This document shows positions 23,306 to 35,942 of a stretch of DNA of 64,000 bases, piece by piece. This stretch comes from Guillardia theta CCMP2712 (taxonomy: Eukaryota; Cryptophyceae; Pyrenomonadales; Geminigeraceae). The notes under the pieces were generated by a model. That model ran no database searches and was not told the origin of the DNA. It saw only the letters and a list, made by a program, of their open reading frames with translations. Position numbers and translations under genes: made by a program. How positions within the stretch are numbered: the stretch's first letter is position 1; every line of letters begins with the position of its first letter. The DNA lies in NCBI RefSeq assembly GCF_000315625.1, contig NW_005434662.1, forward strand, positions 433,988-497,987. The letters are read 5' to 3'.

Positions 23306-25199
23306 ATGGACGAACCCATGAGTGCTGATCGCCGAGCCTCCTGTCAGAGGACGACTCTGCTCAGATCTTCATTCGCCACGGCTGGAGGGCTTGTGCTGCT
23401 GCTCTGCTGGTATGTGAGACTGCTGCTGTCATGGTTGAAAGTGAGGGTGCTGCTTCCAACAGCGTCGGGTGGATGTTGAGCAAAGAAGGTGGCGATCAAG
23501 CCTCCTCGTTGGTTCAGCGAGGAGATATTGGTAAGGCATCTCGTCCCCATGGACAGCTTGCCGATGTATTGTATGACAGATAAGTCGTGGAAAGCGTTCA
23601 AGCACCAGTCGCAAACGGAGACCTCGTTTGTGGAGGGAGAAGATGAAGTGATGAAGAGAGTCTTAAACCACAAGAACGGCAAGTTGAAGGTCAGAAACCT
23701 CCCAAGACGATGAGCGAGGACCATGTGAATTGCTGACGAGGATGTTCAGAAATATCAGCTGATGCATCCTGAAATGATAGAAGAGCTAGAAAACGCTATT
23801 CAAGATCAGGTTGATTTCATCTTCTCATTTGAAGATACATATACGTGATTTCTGAGGTGTAGATTGCCGAGGAAGTGAAAAAGAAATTACATCTGGCTCT
23901 TGAGCAAAAAAAGGTTGACTCAATTTCGAACGAAAGCAAAACTCTTGATGCAAACGATTAGAATCAGGCTTTCATCAACTTGAACAGAACCATCAAAGAG
24001 GTATCTAATGAAAACCTAGTTAGAGACGTTGCAGTGAGTTTGATCCATTGTCGGAAACAGATGAAAACATCTATCGCACATCTGAAAGGGTTACATGTTG
24101 GAGCAAATGTCTCAAGCATTACATCGAATCTAGAAGACAGCATCTGTAACTTCATGAATTGCTCGGGCTGGCCAGCTGAAATGAAAGAGGTCATGTAAAT
24201 CAGGCCCTGATCATTGATGAGCCTGACTTGAGCTCAGCTCAACAAGGAAAAGAGCGAAATACAAGCGAGGCTGAGCAAATACGTGGCAGAAGTAGATGAA
24301 GACAAGAAGGAATTTCACGATATGAAGAGCAAGTTCTTCGACAAGTACTTGTCAATGGACATCAAGTCACAACAGAAGCAAGACGAGGTAGTGGGAAAGA
24401 GCAGCATGCTTCAAGCGTTTCATTCTTATATGTTGCAGCTCAAGTACTGGAGACAAGTCGTTGCTGCCTATGAGCATCGCTTAAACCAACCGCGTACAGG
24501 TCGACTAATCCGTTCAGAAGTAAGTGCCTTGACTGGTTACAGCAGCGGAAAACTCGTCAGCCTGCGATGAAGTTGAAACCATCAGCAAAGACTCTGGAAG
24601 GTGCTAAGAAACTCGTGTAGCTTCGATGGAAACTTATCTGCACTATCCAAACTTTCAGGTTGACGGTGAATGCTGGGGCAGGAGTGAAATGCTTCTGGCT
24701 GATCAAGTCGAACAAAAAGGTGATGTAAGAATGTTGTGGAACTTTCACTAAGTTGGAAAGAATGTTTCACTAAGTTGGAAAGAATGTTTCACTAAGTTGG
24801 AAAGAATGTTTCACTAAGTTGGAAAGAATGTTTCACTAAGTTGGAATCTCAGACCCTCAACGTTCAATTCTCTAACGTCAAGAACTATGGGAACTCGAGC
24901 ATTGCGGTGTTTGTCGTTAACACCTCGTCGGCTCCTCTAACGGACATCATCGACAACGTGAGCAAGGCGACTGCGCTGTTGCTCTTTCGCTGACTTCATA
25001 TCAGATTTATCTTGACGCCCCGGCGACCACCTTGAGGGGGTATGTTCCTGAGTTATCGATGCAGAGAAACACCAGCGAGGTGAGCGATGCCATCGAACGT
25101 GCGCCGGTGACGATTTGTGTGAAGATTTTGATCCACAACGACTTGGACAAGGAGTTGTTGCATCCTTCGACTTTCAAAGTATCATGGACCAGCTCGTGA
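23306..25199 (+). CDS. membrane-anchored coiled-coil protein with C-terminal beta domain
   Basis: About ten short exons join in phase from ATG 23306. The N-terminus has one hydrophobic anchor (FATAGGLVLLLC), so it is probably a signal anchor or signal peptide. Then comes a long helical part: SWKAFKHQSQTETSFVEGED, YQLMHPEMIEELENAIQDQ, IAEEVKKKLHLALEQKK, NLNRTIKEVSNENLVRDVAV and KEKSEIQARLSKYVAEVDED. A beta-rich C-terminus follows (LTVNAGAGVKCFWLIKSNKK, then TLNVQFSNVKNYG, SIAVFVVNTSSAPLTDIID), ending FKVSWTSS with stop at 25199. The intron at 24720-24852 contains five tandem copies of a 22-bp repeat. I do not recognise the family; the architecture suggests an extracellular or luminal stalk with an Ig-like head. 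Confidence 0.7.
24743..24845. repeat. 22-bp minisatellite, five copies, inside an intron
   Basis: Copies start at 24743, 24765, 24787, 24809 and 24831 and are essentially identical. Each contains CACTAAG, close to a branch-point consensus. The host intron is 24720-24852. Confidence 0.9.
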
Positions 25200-25682
25200 G
25201 CTACAATCGCACACTTACAAACACAACACAATCAGAATTGAGCTATATGTAATACACAAACATGTACATGTTCCGAACTTTCGAAATGGTCAATTTGAGG
25301 GCAAGAACAACTTGGCAAGAAATAGACGTAAAAAATAGAAGATACCAGGGACAAGGCAAGCTCTCCAAAACACAGAAGAGTCCAGTATCATGTCTGCTTC
25401 CTGTCGTACGGATGGTACCGATCGATCGATTCAGATGGTTGGTGCTTGACATGCGGCCGGAAATTCTGGACAGCATGATGTGATCCCTGTCGCTGATATG
25501 AGCTCATCTCTACAACGTATTCGGGTACCTCCCCCACTCGCTCCGTCGACCTCCAGCCTGCGCTGAATCGCATCGCGTCTCCTGCTAGCCATGATTCATT
25601 CCCGCAGTCTACCAAGACAAGGGTCCACCATCATGAGGAGGAGGCAGAGGCTGAACGCAGCAAGTGAGACTATCACCACCTG
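25200..25682. other. convergent 3' region, nothing recognised
   Basis: Lies between two converging genes. Short frames on both strands show no protein-like pattern; probably 3' untranslated sequence of both. Confidence 0.4.
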
Positions 25683-26844
25683 TCATTTTGATCTCAATTC
25701 ACACTTTTCACGGGACGACCTCCCACCACGTGCTCCATAGCCATGACCCTCCATGTGAATCCACTCCCTTGCCTGATGAGCTTCAGGGCAGGTCAGCTTC
25801 ACCATGAGCACAAGAAGGTAAGTCGTTGCAACCTTGATCCTCCGTGTATCCGCTGGATCTGTGACAGTGGGCAGGCCAAGAAGATCCTTGACAAAAAATG
25901 CCATTTCAGACGTATACCTCAAAGATCGCTGTGTTACCATCCTGTCCTTCATGACCAAAGGTGCAAGTAGGATACATCTCATCCTTGTACACTCTATGAG
26001 AAGATTCGTGATGGAAGCAATGCATCATCGCATGCTGCTGCATCGTCGACGAGTCGTTGAACAAGATCTTCGGCACCTGAGGCTGGAATGCCCCCAGGCT
26101 TCTCCTGGGAGGTCCTCTAGGGCCCCACTCTGAGCCTGGGGCTGGCCTACTGGTCTCCCCTTGTCTTGGAAAGGCCTTCTTGATCTACAGAAACATGGCT
26201 TCAATCGATCAGACGCATCGGGCTCCATCAAGGGAGCGGGGGCGAGACATCAAGGGAGCGGGGGTGAGACTTCAAGGGAGCGGGGGATGGAGGAGGGACC
26301 AACCTCCACCTCCTTTCCCTCTACCACATGCGGCCTCCCGTCTTGTTGCTGACTGATCAACTCTTCCACCGTCTCCCACTTCTCGAAGGTGATGAACCCG
26401 AAGCCTCGACTTCGCCGCGTATGCTGGTCGGTGCAGACCTGCGCCTCTTTGATGTTGCCGAACCTGCTGAAGTATTCTCTGAACTCGAAATCCTTGACTG
26501 TCGGCGCCAACCCACCCACAAAGACTTTGTGGACTCTGATGTCAGACGGCACCAGAGGATGCTGCACTCTCTTCTTGGCTATCATCTCGCCGTCTTCACA
26601 TGCTGGCCCGACTCGAGGGATAGCGAGTTTGGCGTCGAGCAACCTTCCTCGGATGTCATGCCGTATGGCAGACACCTGTTCTGCGACCTTGGGGTCGTGG
26701 AAACGCACAAACCCGAATCCTTTTCCTTTCCCGGTGGCTCTGTCTCGCATGACCACAACGTCATAAAGCTTCCCAAACGTCTCGAAGTATGCCCCCAAGT
26801 CATGTTCCGTCGTATCCCAAGACAGCCCGCCGATGAAAAGCTTT
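25683..26844 (-). CDS. two-RRM RNA-binding protein, hnRNP A/B or musashi-like (5' end incomplete)
   Basis: The exon at 26304-26844 encodes two RRMs. RRM1 has RNP2 KLFIGGLSW and RNP1 GKGFGFVRF; RRM2 has KVFVGGLAP and RSRGFGFITF. The spacing and the linker resemble hnRNP A/B, DAZAP1 and musashi proteins. A 119-nt intron (26185-26303) splits EVE from IKKAFPRQ, the usual end of RRM2. The next exon is Gln/His/Pro-rich (STMQQHAMMHCFHHESSH), and the last part ends GHGYGARGGRSSREK with stop at 25683, a short RGG-like tail. The first exon(s) upstream of 26844 are not secure. A GAA-repeat tract begins just upstream and could be 5' intron or UTR. Role: binding of mRNA or pre-mRNA; target unknown. Confidence 0.85.
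26225..26289. repeat. three 22-bp direct repeats in RRM-gene intron
   Basis: Three near-identical units based on CATCAAGGGAGCGGGGG lie within the 26185-26303 intron. Confidence 0.85.
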
Positions 26845-26989
26845 CTAGAAAACCTCGATGTGATTCAAACGCAATAGACACGCAGAACAGAAAGGAAAAG
26901 GTGGTGAGCCACCGACACAAGAATGGACACTTTAGCTGAGGGAAGTCTTTCATAACATTGTGACGAAAGTGAGAGGGAGAGACAGAGTC

Positions 26990-27262
26990 GGAGTCAGGAA
27001 AACAGATGAGAGAAGAAGCAGAAGCATAAGTAGAAGTAGAAGTAGAAGAAGAAGAAGAAATAGAAGAAGTAGTAGAAGAAGAAATAGAAGAAGAAGAAGA
27101 AATAGAAGAAGTAGTAGTAGAAGAAGAAAAAGTAGTAGTAGAAGATTTAGAAGAAGTAGAAGAAGAAGAAGAAGAAGAAGAAGTAGAAGTAGAAGAAGAA
27201 GAAGAAGAAGAAGTGAAAGAAGAAGTAGAAGAAGAAGAAGAGGAAGAGGAAGAAGAAGAATG
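26990..27262. repeat. GAA/GTA trinucleotide-rich tract
   Basis: A long interrupted run of AGAAGA and AGTAGA units. It produces spurious Arg/Ser-rich frames on the plus strand and poly-Ser frames on the minus strand. It sits upstream of the RRM gene. Confidence 0.85.
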
Positions 27263-27339
27263 GTTCATCTCATGCTGTCATTCCTCATGTCTTACCCTTG
27301 GTGCTCGTTGTTCACCATGTGAAATTTTGTGGAGGCATA

Positions 27340-27985
27340 TTCTGAGGCGGGTTCCGAGGCGTTCCGGCCAGTTTTCTTTCGGGTCCTGCCTGAGAGTCTG
27401 CCCGCCCGCGGCGCCGGCGCGGCCGGCCGGCCGCAGGTTGAAGGAGTTCCGTGCCCCCGGCCCGCCGGTCCGCCGCCGGCCGGCCGGGCCCGGCCGAGCC
27501 TCCGACGGACTGAGTCCGACTCGGAGTCCTCGGACTGCCATCATGATGATCTGGCACCGTCTGGCGCCATGTGACGGTCCGATCCGGGCACCGTCACCCG
27601 TGACCGAAAGCCGTGAACGGTTCGGAACTGGCGCAGCCTTCAACCGGGCTTTGCCAGTCACGGTTCAAGCCCCGGGCCGGCCCGGACGGCCCCGGGGGGC
27701 CCCGGGCTCACCGTCACACGGTCATGCCGGGGGCCCCCCGGCCCGGCCCTTATCATAGTAGTATCGCGCCGCCGCGGGGTTCACGGACTCGGATTGAACG
27801 GCCCGTTACTCACGCCACGGTACGGTACGGTACTACGTCAGTGACGCGGCTCCCCGGAGCCTGAGGGCAGCTCGCGGCCGCCGGGGCCCGCGACGGGACT
27901 GGGCCGGGAGCAACTTCAGTCGGGGGAGCCGGGCCCCCCGCCGGGCGCCGCCGCGTCGCCGCCGCCGCCAAGGCGAGTCGGGCCG
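27340..27985. other. GC-rich palindromic island 4 (largest)
   Basis: About 650 bp of very GC-rich sequence with CCGGGCCCGGCC palindromes, GACTCGGAGTC words, GTCACGG motifs and a CGGTACGGTACGGTAC stretch. It shares vocabulary with islands 1 and 2. No coding content is recognised. Confidence 0.65.
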
Positions 27986-28308
27986 GAGGTTCAGTGTGTC
28001 CTTGATTTGAAATAAAAAGACAAAGAGTATGCTACATTGAGTACCATGACAAATGTAACTGAAAAATCCAGTACTACCACTTGTACCGCTAGCTGTGGAT
28101 ACTGTCTCTCAAATCAATTTTACGGTCAAAACGGGTGAGGCGGGTTTGGATTTTGAATTCTTTCCGTACACGCCTGGATCAAACGTCCGCCTTCCCTTTC
28201 CCCCTCTACCTGCGTTCTCCTGCCCCGTCTCCCGAGCACTTCTCTTACTCACCCTCCTCCTGCCCTTGATCAGCTCAGCACTAACTCAGTTCTGCTCCTT
28301 CTCCCGAG

Positions 28309-29784
28309 ATGCCGCAGCTTGCTCGTTCCGTGGTGACGAACATCTTCACCCGAGCCGATGCGGCTCTGGCCGAGTCAAGAGATGGCTTCCCTTTCTCCCA
28401 GGCCAAGTATGCAGTTCGCTGCGTCAAGTATGCTGGCACGACGTCCATAGGCAAGAGAGCCTTCGCTCTCGGAGACTCTGCCGTCACCCTCACCGATCGC
28501 GTCATCGAAGCTGGGATGGAAACCCAGTACTATGCCTCGGCTGAAACTTTCGTCAAGGAGCGGGTGGCGCCGAAGCTGAGGGCTACCCGAGAGGCTACAG
28601 TCGCCACGATCAAAGCAGCCAGGGCCCTTCCTCACAACACGTCCAACTACGTTGTCTGCAAGTACGAGGACGTGAAGAGCGGTGTCATCATTCGCTACAA
28701 CAAGACCAAGATGATCATTGTGTGCCGGGTGAACGGAGTTTGGATACGAGTGAAGCTCTTCTTCTCTTCTGGGTACGACCTTCTGAACAACTTCATCAAC
28801 TCAATCTACTCGACTTTCATGTCTGCCAAGTCCAAGGCTGTCAACCTCTTCGATTCTCTCAAGCAAATCGTCATCTCCACCAGGTTTCAGATCACCATGT
28901 TCGCTCAGAACAGCTGGAAGACCGTGACGATGCGGATTGATCGTTATTCCGCGTACCTTCCCTTCATCCAAAAGCAGAATCAGCCTGCTGCGATCGAAGA
29001 GCAAGAGCAAGAGCAAGAGCAAGAAAGCATGCCCAGTCCGGTTTCCTCCCAGATCACAATCCGCAGCAATGGCCCAGCCTCGTCGCAGAATCTCATTGTT
29101 GAGGACATTATGTCTCAGAGGTTCGGGAGATCCCAGGTTGTTTCTTCCTCTCTTCTCCTCCTCAACTTACTCCTTCACTTGCTAGCAGGCAGGAGCAACG
29201 AAGCTCGAGCAAGCCTCTGACTTGCCAGCCACCAGCAGTCACGAGACAGCCTCCCGCTCGTCTCCTGCCAGCCTCACCCCCAGTGACATGATGATGGCGA
29301 TCTCTCCGGCCCTCCGGCTCAACGTCTCATCTCTCTGCAACTCGAGCACCGAGGCTGAGGCCTATGAAAACCCTCCCCCCCTCGAGAGCGAGCCGCAAGA
29401 GCTCGACGAGGCCCCCGTGTTCAACGCCGAGAGGAGGGGCGGCCTGTGGGTTCCGAGCCCGATCATCTCTGAGCGCAAGTCCCACACGGATAGCGCGAAG
29501 AAGCTGAAGAGGGAGGAGGGAGACGAAGACGAGGCAGTGAGGAGCTGCTGGCATGCGAGAGGAGAGCTGACACTTGACCGCAGGGCGACCAGGCCGATGA
29601 GAACACTTTTACTCAACGACCTATCAAGTTCAAAATCCAGGTGAATGCTCGCGGGGAGCCTGCGGTCCTGAAGGATCTAAACGACGCAGGCAAGCGGAAA
29701 CTCAAAGACATCAAGAAAGAAGAAGGGCAAAACTTCCTCAAAGGCACAGGAGCCTATTCAGGTCTTCAACTTCTAGAGCCTTGA
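28309..29784 (+). CDS. amphipathic helical protein, possibly perilipin-like
   Basis: Exon 1 (28309-29135) and exon 2 join across a short intron ending at 29188 in phase (RSQ|AGATKLEQAS). A second intron ends at 29580 before GDQADENTFTQ, and the protein ends GAYSGLQLLEP with stop at 29784. It is about 440 residues. The first 230 residues are Ala/Val/Thr-rich amphipathic helices (AKYAVRCVKYAGTTSIGKRA, TEATVATIKAARALP-like repeats), similar in texture to perilipin/PAT lipid-droplet proteins. Then an EQEQEQEQE stretch and a polar Ser/Pro-rich tail. No signal peptide or transmembrane span is seen. The perilipin suggestion rests on composition only; a structural plastid or cytoskeletal protein is an alternative. 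Confidence 0.6.
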
Positions 29785-30090
29785 AGACTACGGAAGGCCT
29801 GTCGTTGAAGCGAGTCGACGTGTCAGTGCTGTACTGACAGTTGTCAGACCTTTTTTTGTGACGGCATGATGAGTAGCGGTCACGTTGGTCATCATGCTCG
29901 CGCTTCGCATCAGTAAAGATTGACCAGCAATTGACCCTGTAGCCAAGAGGTCCTTCTCCTCCATCCTCTGCCTGTTCGTTTGTGACGTCGAGCATGAGCT
30001 ACCATGCCCTCACTGTTTGTGACTGACAACGATGGACCGAATGACGAGACACACGTTGGTTCTCTTCTCTTCCACTCTCTTTTCTCCCTA

Positions 30091-33000
30091 TCATCTGCCA
30101 AACGAGTTGCTGATCACATAGCCACGACGACCTCCACCCCGGAATGGACGTTGCTGTGTACCATCTGCCTGCGCCTGGTATCCCAGAACTTTACGCTTCA
30201 GCTCATCTCTGTCCTCAGCCATGGCGTTTCCTCTCTCCAGCGACGTTGATGCGATTGTGGTGTCCAAGGGAACTGCGAGCTCCTTGGTGGACGGCTTGTT
30301 GCCCTTCTTGGTCAGAAGTTTGAAGAGAACCTGAGACTCTCCGTCTTGCTTGACAATCTTAGGATGCTCGCTGCTGCTATCCGACGATGTGAGGTCGAAA
30401 GGAATGCCCAGGTCAAGTTGTCTCCTGCGAGCTCCCCCGCTCGCCGCTCGGTTCTCCTGCAACATCTTCTGGAACTCAGCATCGAAGGCCTCGTCCTCGA
30501 GCGAGCGTTGTGTGGCCTGAGGCCGCCAGTGAACGACAACTTCTTCATCATCAGCCTGCATGCAGATGTTAGATGGTGACAAGAGAACATCTGCCTGAAC
30601 CTGTTCGTCCTTGTAGTCAAATGCATCGTCCTCCTCAGCATCGTCCTCCACTCGCTGCTCCCCATCATTGTCATCACTGTCCTCTCCTGCTCTGTCGTGC
30701 TCCTCCTCATCCTCAGATTCTCCTCCCTCGTTTTCTCCGGATTCAACGGGTTCATCTTTGGTCGTGGGCTTAACTTCCAGTGCCAGCAGACCTCTCAGGC
30801 GGCTCATTTTCATGTCGTTCTCCAGTCGCGCGATGTTCGCGTCGGCTGCTTCCACGTTGTCGAGACGCTTCAGGTCTGGTCGAAGGGACTCGAAGGTGTC
30901 GGATACCGTGAACTCCACGTCCATAGTCAGCGAAGTTTTCCCCAGCAAGTATCGTTGGAAGTGAGCAAGAAAGAGGTCAAGCCGCTTCTTGGGGATTCCT
31001 CGATCGAAATAATGGCCTGAAGTATCCAACAAGGAGCATACCAGCCTCACTCGGAAGAAGTCGGAGGGCGAGTCGGGCAAGTAGCCTGTTCTTTCTGACC
31101 CTGACGAGATGAAGGTGTAGAGCGCATCAAAGATGATCGAAGAGTCCACAACGAGGTCATTGTACAATTCTCCGAGGAGTTTGACAAGTCCTAGCAGTCG
31201 CTGCTGCTTGCTGAATTCATTAGCTTGCAGCAGGTATCTCATTTCTGACAGAAGGTCATCGGCGACGTAGACCGCCAATGTGGAATGGTAAGAAGTCAGG
31301 CCCGAGATCAACGAGGCCAGCAGGTAGATCTGGTTGTATTTCATTTTTTGCACCTTGAGCAGGCATTTGATGAGGTATGACTCGTTCTGAAAGAAAAATG
31401 TCAGGATCAAATGGATTCCGAAAGCATCATTGACAATTTCACCTCCTTCCAATCGAGCTTTCTCAGTTGCTTCTTGACAAATTCCAGCGTGCTCTTAGAG
31501 AGTTTCGAGAAGAGAAGATGTCTGATGTATTCCTGAACAGCAGGGCGTTGCTTTCTTTGGGCACGAGCAGATCTTTCAGGCGGTCGACACAAGTAATATG
31601 CGTTCTCAACCATCGTGTCCAGTCGGCTGTAGAGAAATGTCACAACTCTTCTATTTGGAATAGGCAAGTGGAAACCTGTCCAAGTTCTTTGCGTTCTTTA
31701 AGCGCATCATAGTATTGAGCATGTTCTTCGTTCGTTCGTGTGTTGTTTTGGTTCTGTATAAGAATCGTCCACAGACCTTTACGATAATTTGTTAGCTCGA
31801 CAGCATTTTCATCCTTCATTCACCTCCAGAAGGTTACAAGCCAATTCAATGTTCTGATATGCGAAGTCGTCGATAAAAGCTTGCAGGCAGCTAAAGATCG
31901 CAAGCGGCTTTGCCACCTTGAACTTCAATAGTTCTCCTTGAAAACGCACATTGCGAACCTGGAGAAACAATTCACCGAGGTAATTTCACCCAGTCGACAT
32001 TGATACCTTTGATTCGATATTGGATTCTGATTTATACTTCATGAACTCATTGAATTCTTGCTCGAGCATCTGAGAAAGCATTTGTCCAATATCTGATGAA
32101 TTGTCAGATTATCTTACTCCAATCACTCTCTCGCACCTGGAAAAGCTGGTGCCAACACAGCAACAAACCGGGCGTAGTAAGGAATCAGCGATAACGCTGT
32201 CCTTGGGACGTTGTAGAGTGCCCGAGCCAGTTTTCTTCTATTCAATTTGTTGTTTTGCGAACAGAATGTCTGAGCAGCTTGATCGATGAGATCTCTACTT
32301 TGACAAGTTGCCAAGTGAGCGAGAAATTCTTCCCACTTGGCTTTCTCAGCAGCATTTACGTCCTCCTCCTTGTCCTCCTCTTGATTGGCCGTGTCGGGTT
32401 GTGTACTAGTCTCGCTGGATTCCTTACTGGGCTCTCCACTGGAGCTGTCTGCTGCTGGCTTGCTGGCTTCCTCGCCACCTTCAGTTGCATTTTCACTTGA
32501 ACTCTTTAACTTGGTGGCCTCGACATCACTGTTCAAACTTGGTACCAAGTCAAAAATGTTCGGCAGATCTTCATAGAAATCTCGCGTATCCATGTCCTCG
32601 AAGACATTGTCTTCGAAATTCTCTTCTTCCCGTTCGCGCTGGGTCCCAACGACAAAAGCTCCTCCTCCCAATCGAGTTGTGTCCTCCGGGTCTTTGGGCA
32701 ACTCAGGCATCTCCACCTGAAGTGCTTCGGAGAGAGTCTTTGTGTTGCTCAGCGCCTTTTCAAGATCAGCTCGTTTTTTCTCTGTCGCTTTCATGCAATC
32801 TTCAGGTAAATCACCTCGGAGAGTCAGCTGCCTGCGATTTTCCTTTTCTTGCTGTTTCAATGAGGAATGCATTTCAAACAACACGCTGACTGTGCTCTCG
32901 TAGTACTCCTTGAGGATGCTGAAAAGCTCTTCTCGATGTTCATCAGAAATCACAGGGCTTTCAGTCGGTTCTACAGAGTTAACCTCTTCCTCCAGCAATG

Positions 33001-34256
33001 TAAGCAAATCGTCATCTTCACCAGATTTTCGTTCTCTTCAGCATCAGTGATCTGCATTGACTGCATTGAAGTAGCAACGGCTTCAACAGGAGCTTCAGCA
33101 TTTTCGGGTGTGATTCCTTCAGGTTCGACACACTCAGCATCCTTCTCTAGCGAGCCCATGGCCTCTTCTGCGGGCTCACCAGGTTCTTCAGGCGATTCTT
33201 GCATGTCGTTGTCAGTTGTCTCTCTCGTTGGTTGAGAAGCGTCATTTTCAGCTTTTCGTTTCTGATATTCCTCGAGCATACCATCAGCCTCCATCTGCCA
33301 TTGAGGGCGTAGATTGAGCAAGTCATCAGCTGCGTATTTCACGAATCCAGAGACAATGCTGAACAATGTTGCCCCGGCATCTAGTTGCTGAGCTTGCAAC
33401 TCTTGCGCGATAAGCTCCTTCAGCGCCGAGATGAGAATGGAACCATCTGTGTAAACTCCAGCAACAAGAAGCTCAGTCAAGAGCCTCAACATAGTCCTGC
33501 GTTTGGTGAGGCGATCTTTCCTATCTGATTCCGAGTCCACAGTGGCCGAGTCCTTTCTTACCGGCTGAAAGATTGAGCTCAACTTGGGAATCAATTGTTT
33601 GGTGAAATCTGCATAACGCTGGTGAAGCACCGATACGACTTGGACCATTGCTGGGACATCGTTACTCTTGATCTTGGAGTCCGAAACTGCGTCAACACAC
33701 TCGCTGATGAATTTGCTCATGTTGATCTGCTTGATCCCAGAGACAATGCTGTCCTTGTTCTCCAGCGACACCATCTTCAACTTCTTGATGATTGCCTCAT
33801 TCTTCTTGATCGATGCATCCAATAATTTGAGATTGACGTCCAAACGAGCATTTGCCGCATTCAAGTTGGCGGATCGAGTGTCATTCTTTGCCCTCTGTGC
33901 TTGCTTCACCTCGATGATTTTTCGTGAAGATCAGAGATTGCCTTTCTCCGCCTCAGCCGTTCTTCTTCGGCTTGCTTCCTTTGTCGCTCGAGCTCTTCCT
34001 GCCTTCTGGCGAGCTCCTCAGCCTCTTTCCTCGCTGCCTCCTCCTGCCTCAGTCGCTCCTTTTCTTCTTCTTGCTTCTGCTTCTCGACAGGATCCTGCGG
34101 CGGCTTCCTTCCCCCCCGTCCTTGACCCGATCCTCCTCTGCTCCGACCGCCTCGTGCAACCTTGCCCCTGTTTGACGGTGCTGGGTTGGGACCCTCCCGG
34201 CCCCCCTCACCATCCGGAGGAGCTCTTGCAGCTCCACGACCCCGGGCACCGGACAT
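30091..34256 (-). CDS. UPF2: UPF2, nonsense-mediated decay factor
   Basis: Recognised by long stretches of family sequence. The start chosen is ATG 34256 (MSGARGRGAARAPPDG), followed by a Lys/Glu/Arg coiled coil. MIF4G-1 follows (LDVNLKLLDASIKKNEAIIKKL, then DSIVSGIKQINMSKFISEC), then an acidic linker, then a second MIF4G (VRFQGELLKFKVAKPLAIF, ending NIELACNLLE). The segment CGRFLYRTKTTHERTKNML and then VENAYYLCRPPERSARAQRK is the diagnostic UPF2 part leading into MIF4G-3 (QEYIRHLLFSKLSK; FISSGSERTGYLPDSPSDFF). The UPF1-binding acidic C-terminus ends GYVISNSFGR at 30091. UPF2 bridges UPF1 and UPF3 at the exon-junction complex. There are at least eight exons. Two joins (33910-33941, GC-AG; 32990-33021, GT-AG) require introns of only 32 nt. 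Confidence 0.93.
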
Positions 34257-35189
34257 AGCGCCGAGGAAGTATCTGAGAACGACATGGTCAATCCAAGCTC
34301 TGACTTGCACACTGCAACTCAAAGGCCATGTCCTATAACGTCGCGTGCAACACACCACCTACACTTCACGCAACACTGCACTACTGGGCCGGAAGATAAC
34401 ATCACGACTGAATTTTACCATGTGCGAGCTTACTCTGATTGTCTGATATCAATTCCTATTTCCTTGTCCTCCCAAAAACTCAATCATTCTTTCATCTCGT
34501 CTTCCTCTTGCACGAATAACCCTTCCATCACTCTACCATCTTAAGGTTCCATGGAACTTCACGAACCCTGCATGAAGCTCTGAACAAACCAGCTCATAGC
34601 TTGTGCAAGATGGTGCAAAATCATCACAACAACAACCTGTCACCGTGCCTCGTCCTCTCCATCAACAAGCCCCCTTCCTCCGGCGAAGGAAATTTGCTTC
34701 GCACACAGCATCTCGTGCTGCTGAACCTTGTAACTTCATAAGGCTTGATCTAGCACAGCTCTCAGTTTCAGCACGTGACATCCTCCATCCTCGTGCATCA
34801 TGACTACTTCTTCCCTTCCTCGTCTCTCTCGCTCCAGCTCGCCATTCTTCCTCCTCAAACTTTCTCCCTTGTGCGGCCAGCATGACCTGTCCCCGCAGGT
34901 CCTGCCACTGCCGCTAACCACCCCGTGATATTCCTTGCCTTACCCCCATGTGCCACCCTACCATCAGGGCTGACTCGACCACCCCGTGCTCCCGTTCATT
35001 CCACATTTTGCACCCACCCCCTTTAGCTTGTCTCCTAACCTTTAGAGGGTCTACTACCTTCGATGTGTTTATGGACGCCCCTTGGGGGTACTCCATTAGG
35101 ACCCCTACCCCCCCAGGATGTGAACGATCAAGGGCAAGTGCGAGAGCGAGAGCAAGGAGCAAGTGCGAGAGCGAGAGAGGAGAGAGGAG

Positions 35190-35277
<88 letters not shown>

Positions 35278-35942
35278 AGAGAGAGGAGAGGGCTCGAAGA
35301 GGGCTCTCCTGGTCGTCTCGGGTCAAGTAAAGGAGATACTTTCATTCAAAGGAAAAAATTACATGGCTACGATGACCTACATCTTATTATTCACATTAAA
35401 AACAGACCAGTCACATGTTGCCGAGCCGAACCATCACTTATCCTCACCCTGCCTTCCCACTGTCCGTCAACCATGCCGCTCGTACACAAAGTTGCTCTCA
35501 GGCATCGGCACTGTGCTCCCCGAATGGAGAGGGGAGGGTGGATTGTTGGAGTTCCTTGCCATCAGAACTGGCGTCTGACCTGCAGAGGGAGTGCGGGACG
35601 ACTCCATGATCATGTCAAAGGCTCCAGATATGGAGTTTCCTTGGTTAAAATGTCAGGAGGAGGACCATGGAGCAGCGAGCACGGAACCTGAGGCTGACGT
35701 AGAGGACCCTGACGTCCGGAACCACGGCAGATCGAAAGATGCTGAATTGCGGAAAGATCTCTTTTCTGAAACTCCTTTCGTCCACTCCCGCCCTCTTGTT
35801 GACATGAATTTGGCCCGTAGCTGCGAGGCAGAGGGCAGGCAAACATTAGTCGCGCATGGCAGCAAGGGGGTGATGGGGGTACCTGACGGGTTAACTGCTT
35901 CTTCTTTAGCAACCTTCGGTTTCTCACCTGAGGATGGGTCAG
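34257..35942. other. intergenic: C-rich tract, GA repeat, low-complexity flank
   Basis: 34920-35120 is C-rich (CCACCCC, TACCCCC). 35170-35275 contains a (GA) microsatellite of about 40 units, which creates false ER-repeat and LS-repeat frames. 35653-35942 on the minus strand is open and could encode a Ser-rich C-terminal tail of the potassium channel if an additional splice is used. Confidence 0.5.
35190..35272. repeat. (GA)n microsatellite
   Basis: A near-perfect dinucleotide run of about 40 units between UPF2 and the channel gene. Confidence 0.9.

Noticed and set aside
26582-27268. Poly-Ser minus-strand and Arg/Ser-rich plus-strand frames (SR-protein look-alike)
   Set aside because: Generated by the GAA/GTA repeat. 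The 3' half of the minus frame is the wrong frame over the RRM exon.
34914-35345. Leu/Ser and Glu/Arg dipeptide frames
   Set aside because: Pure translations of the (GA)n microsatellite with C-rich flanks.
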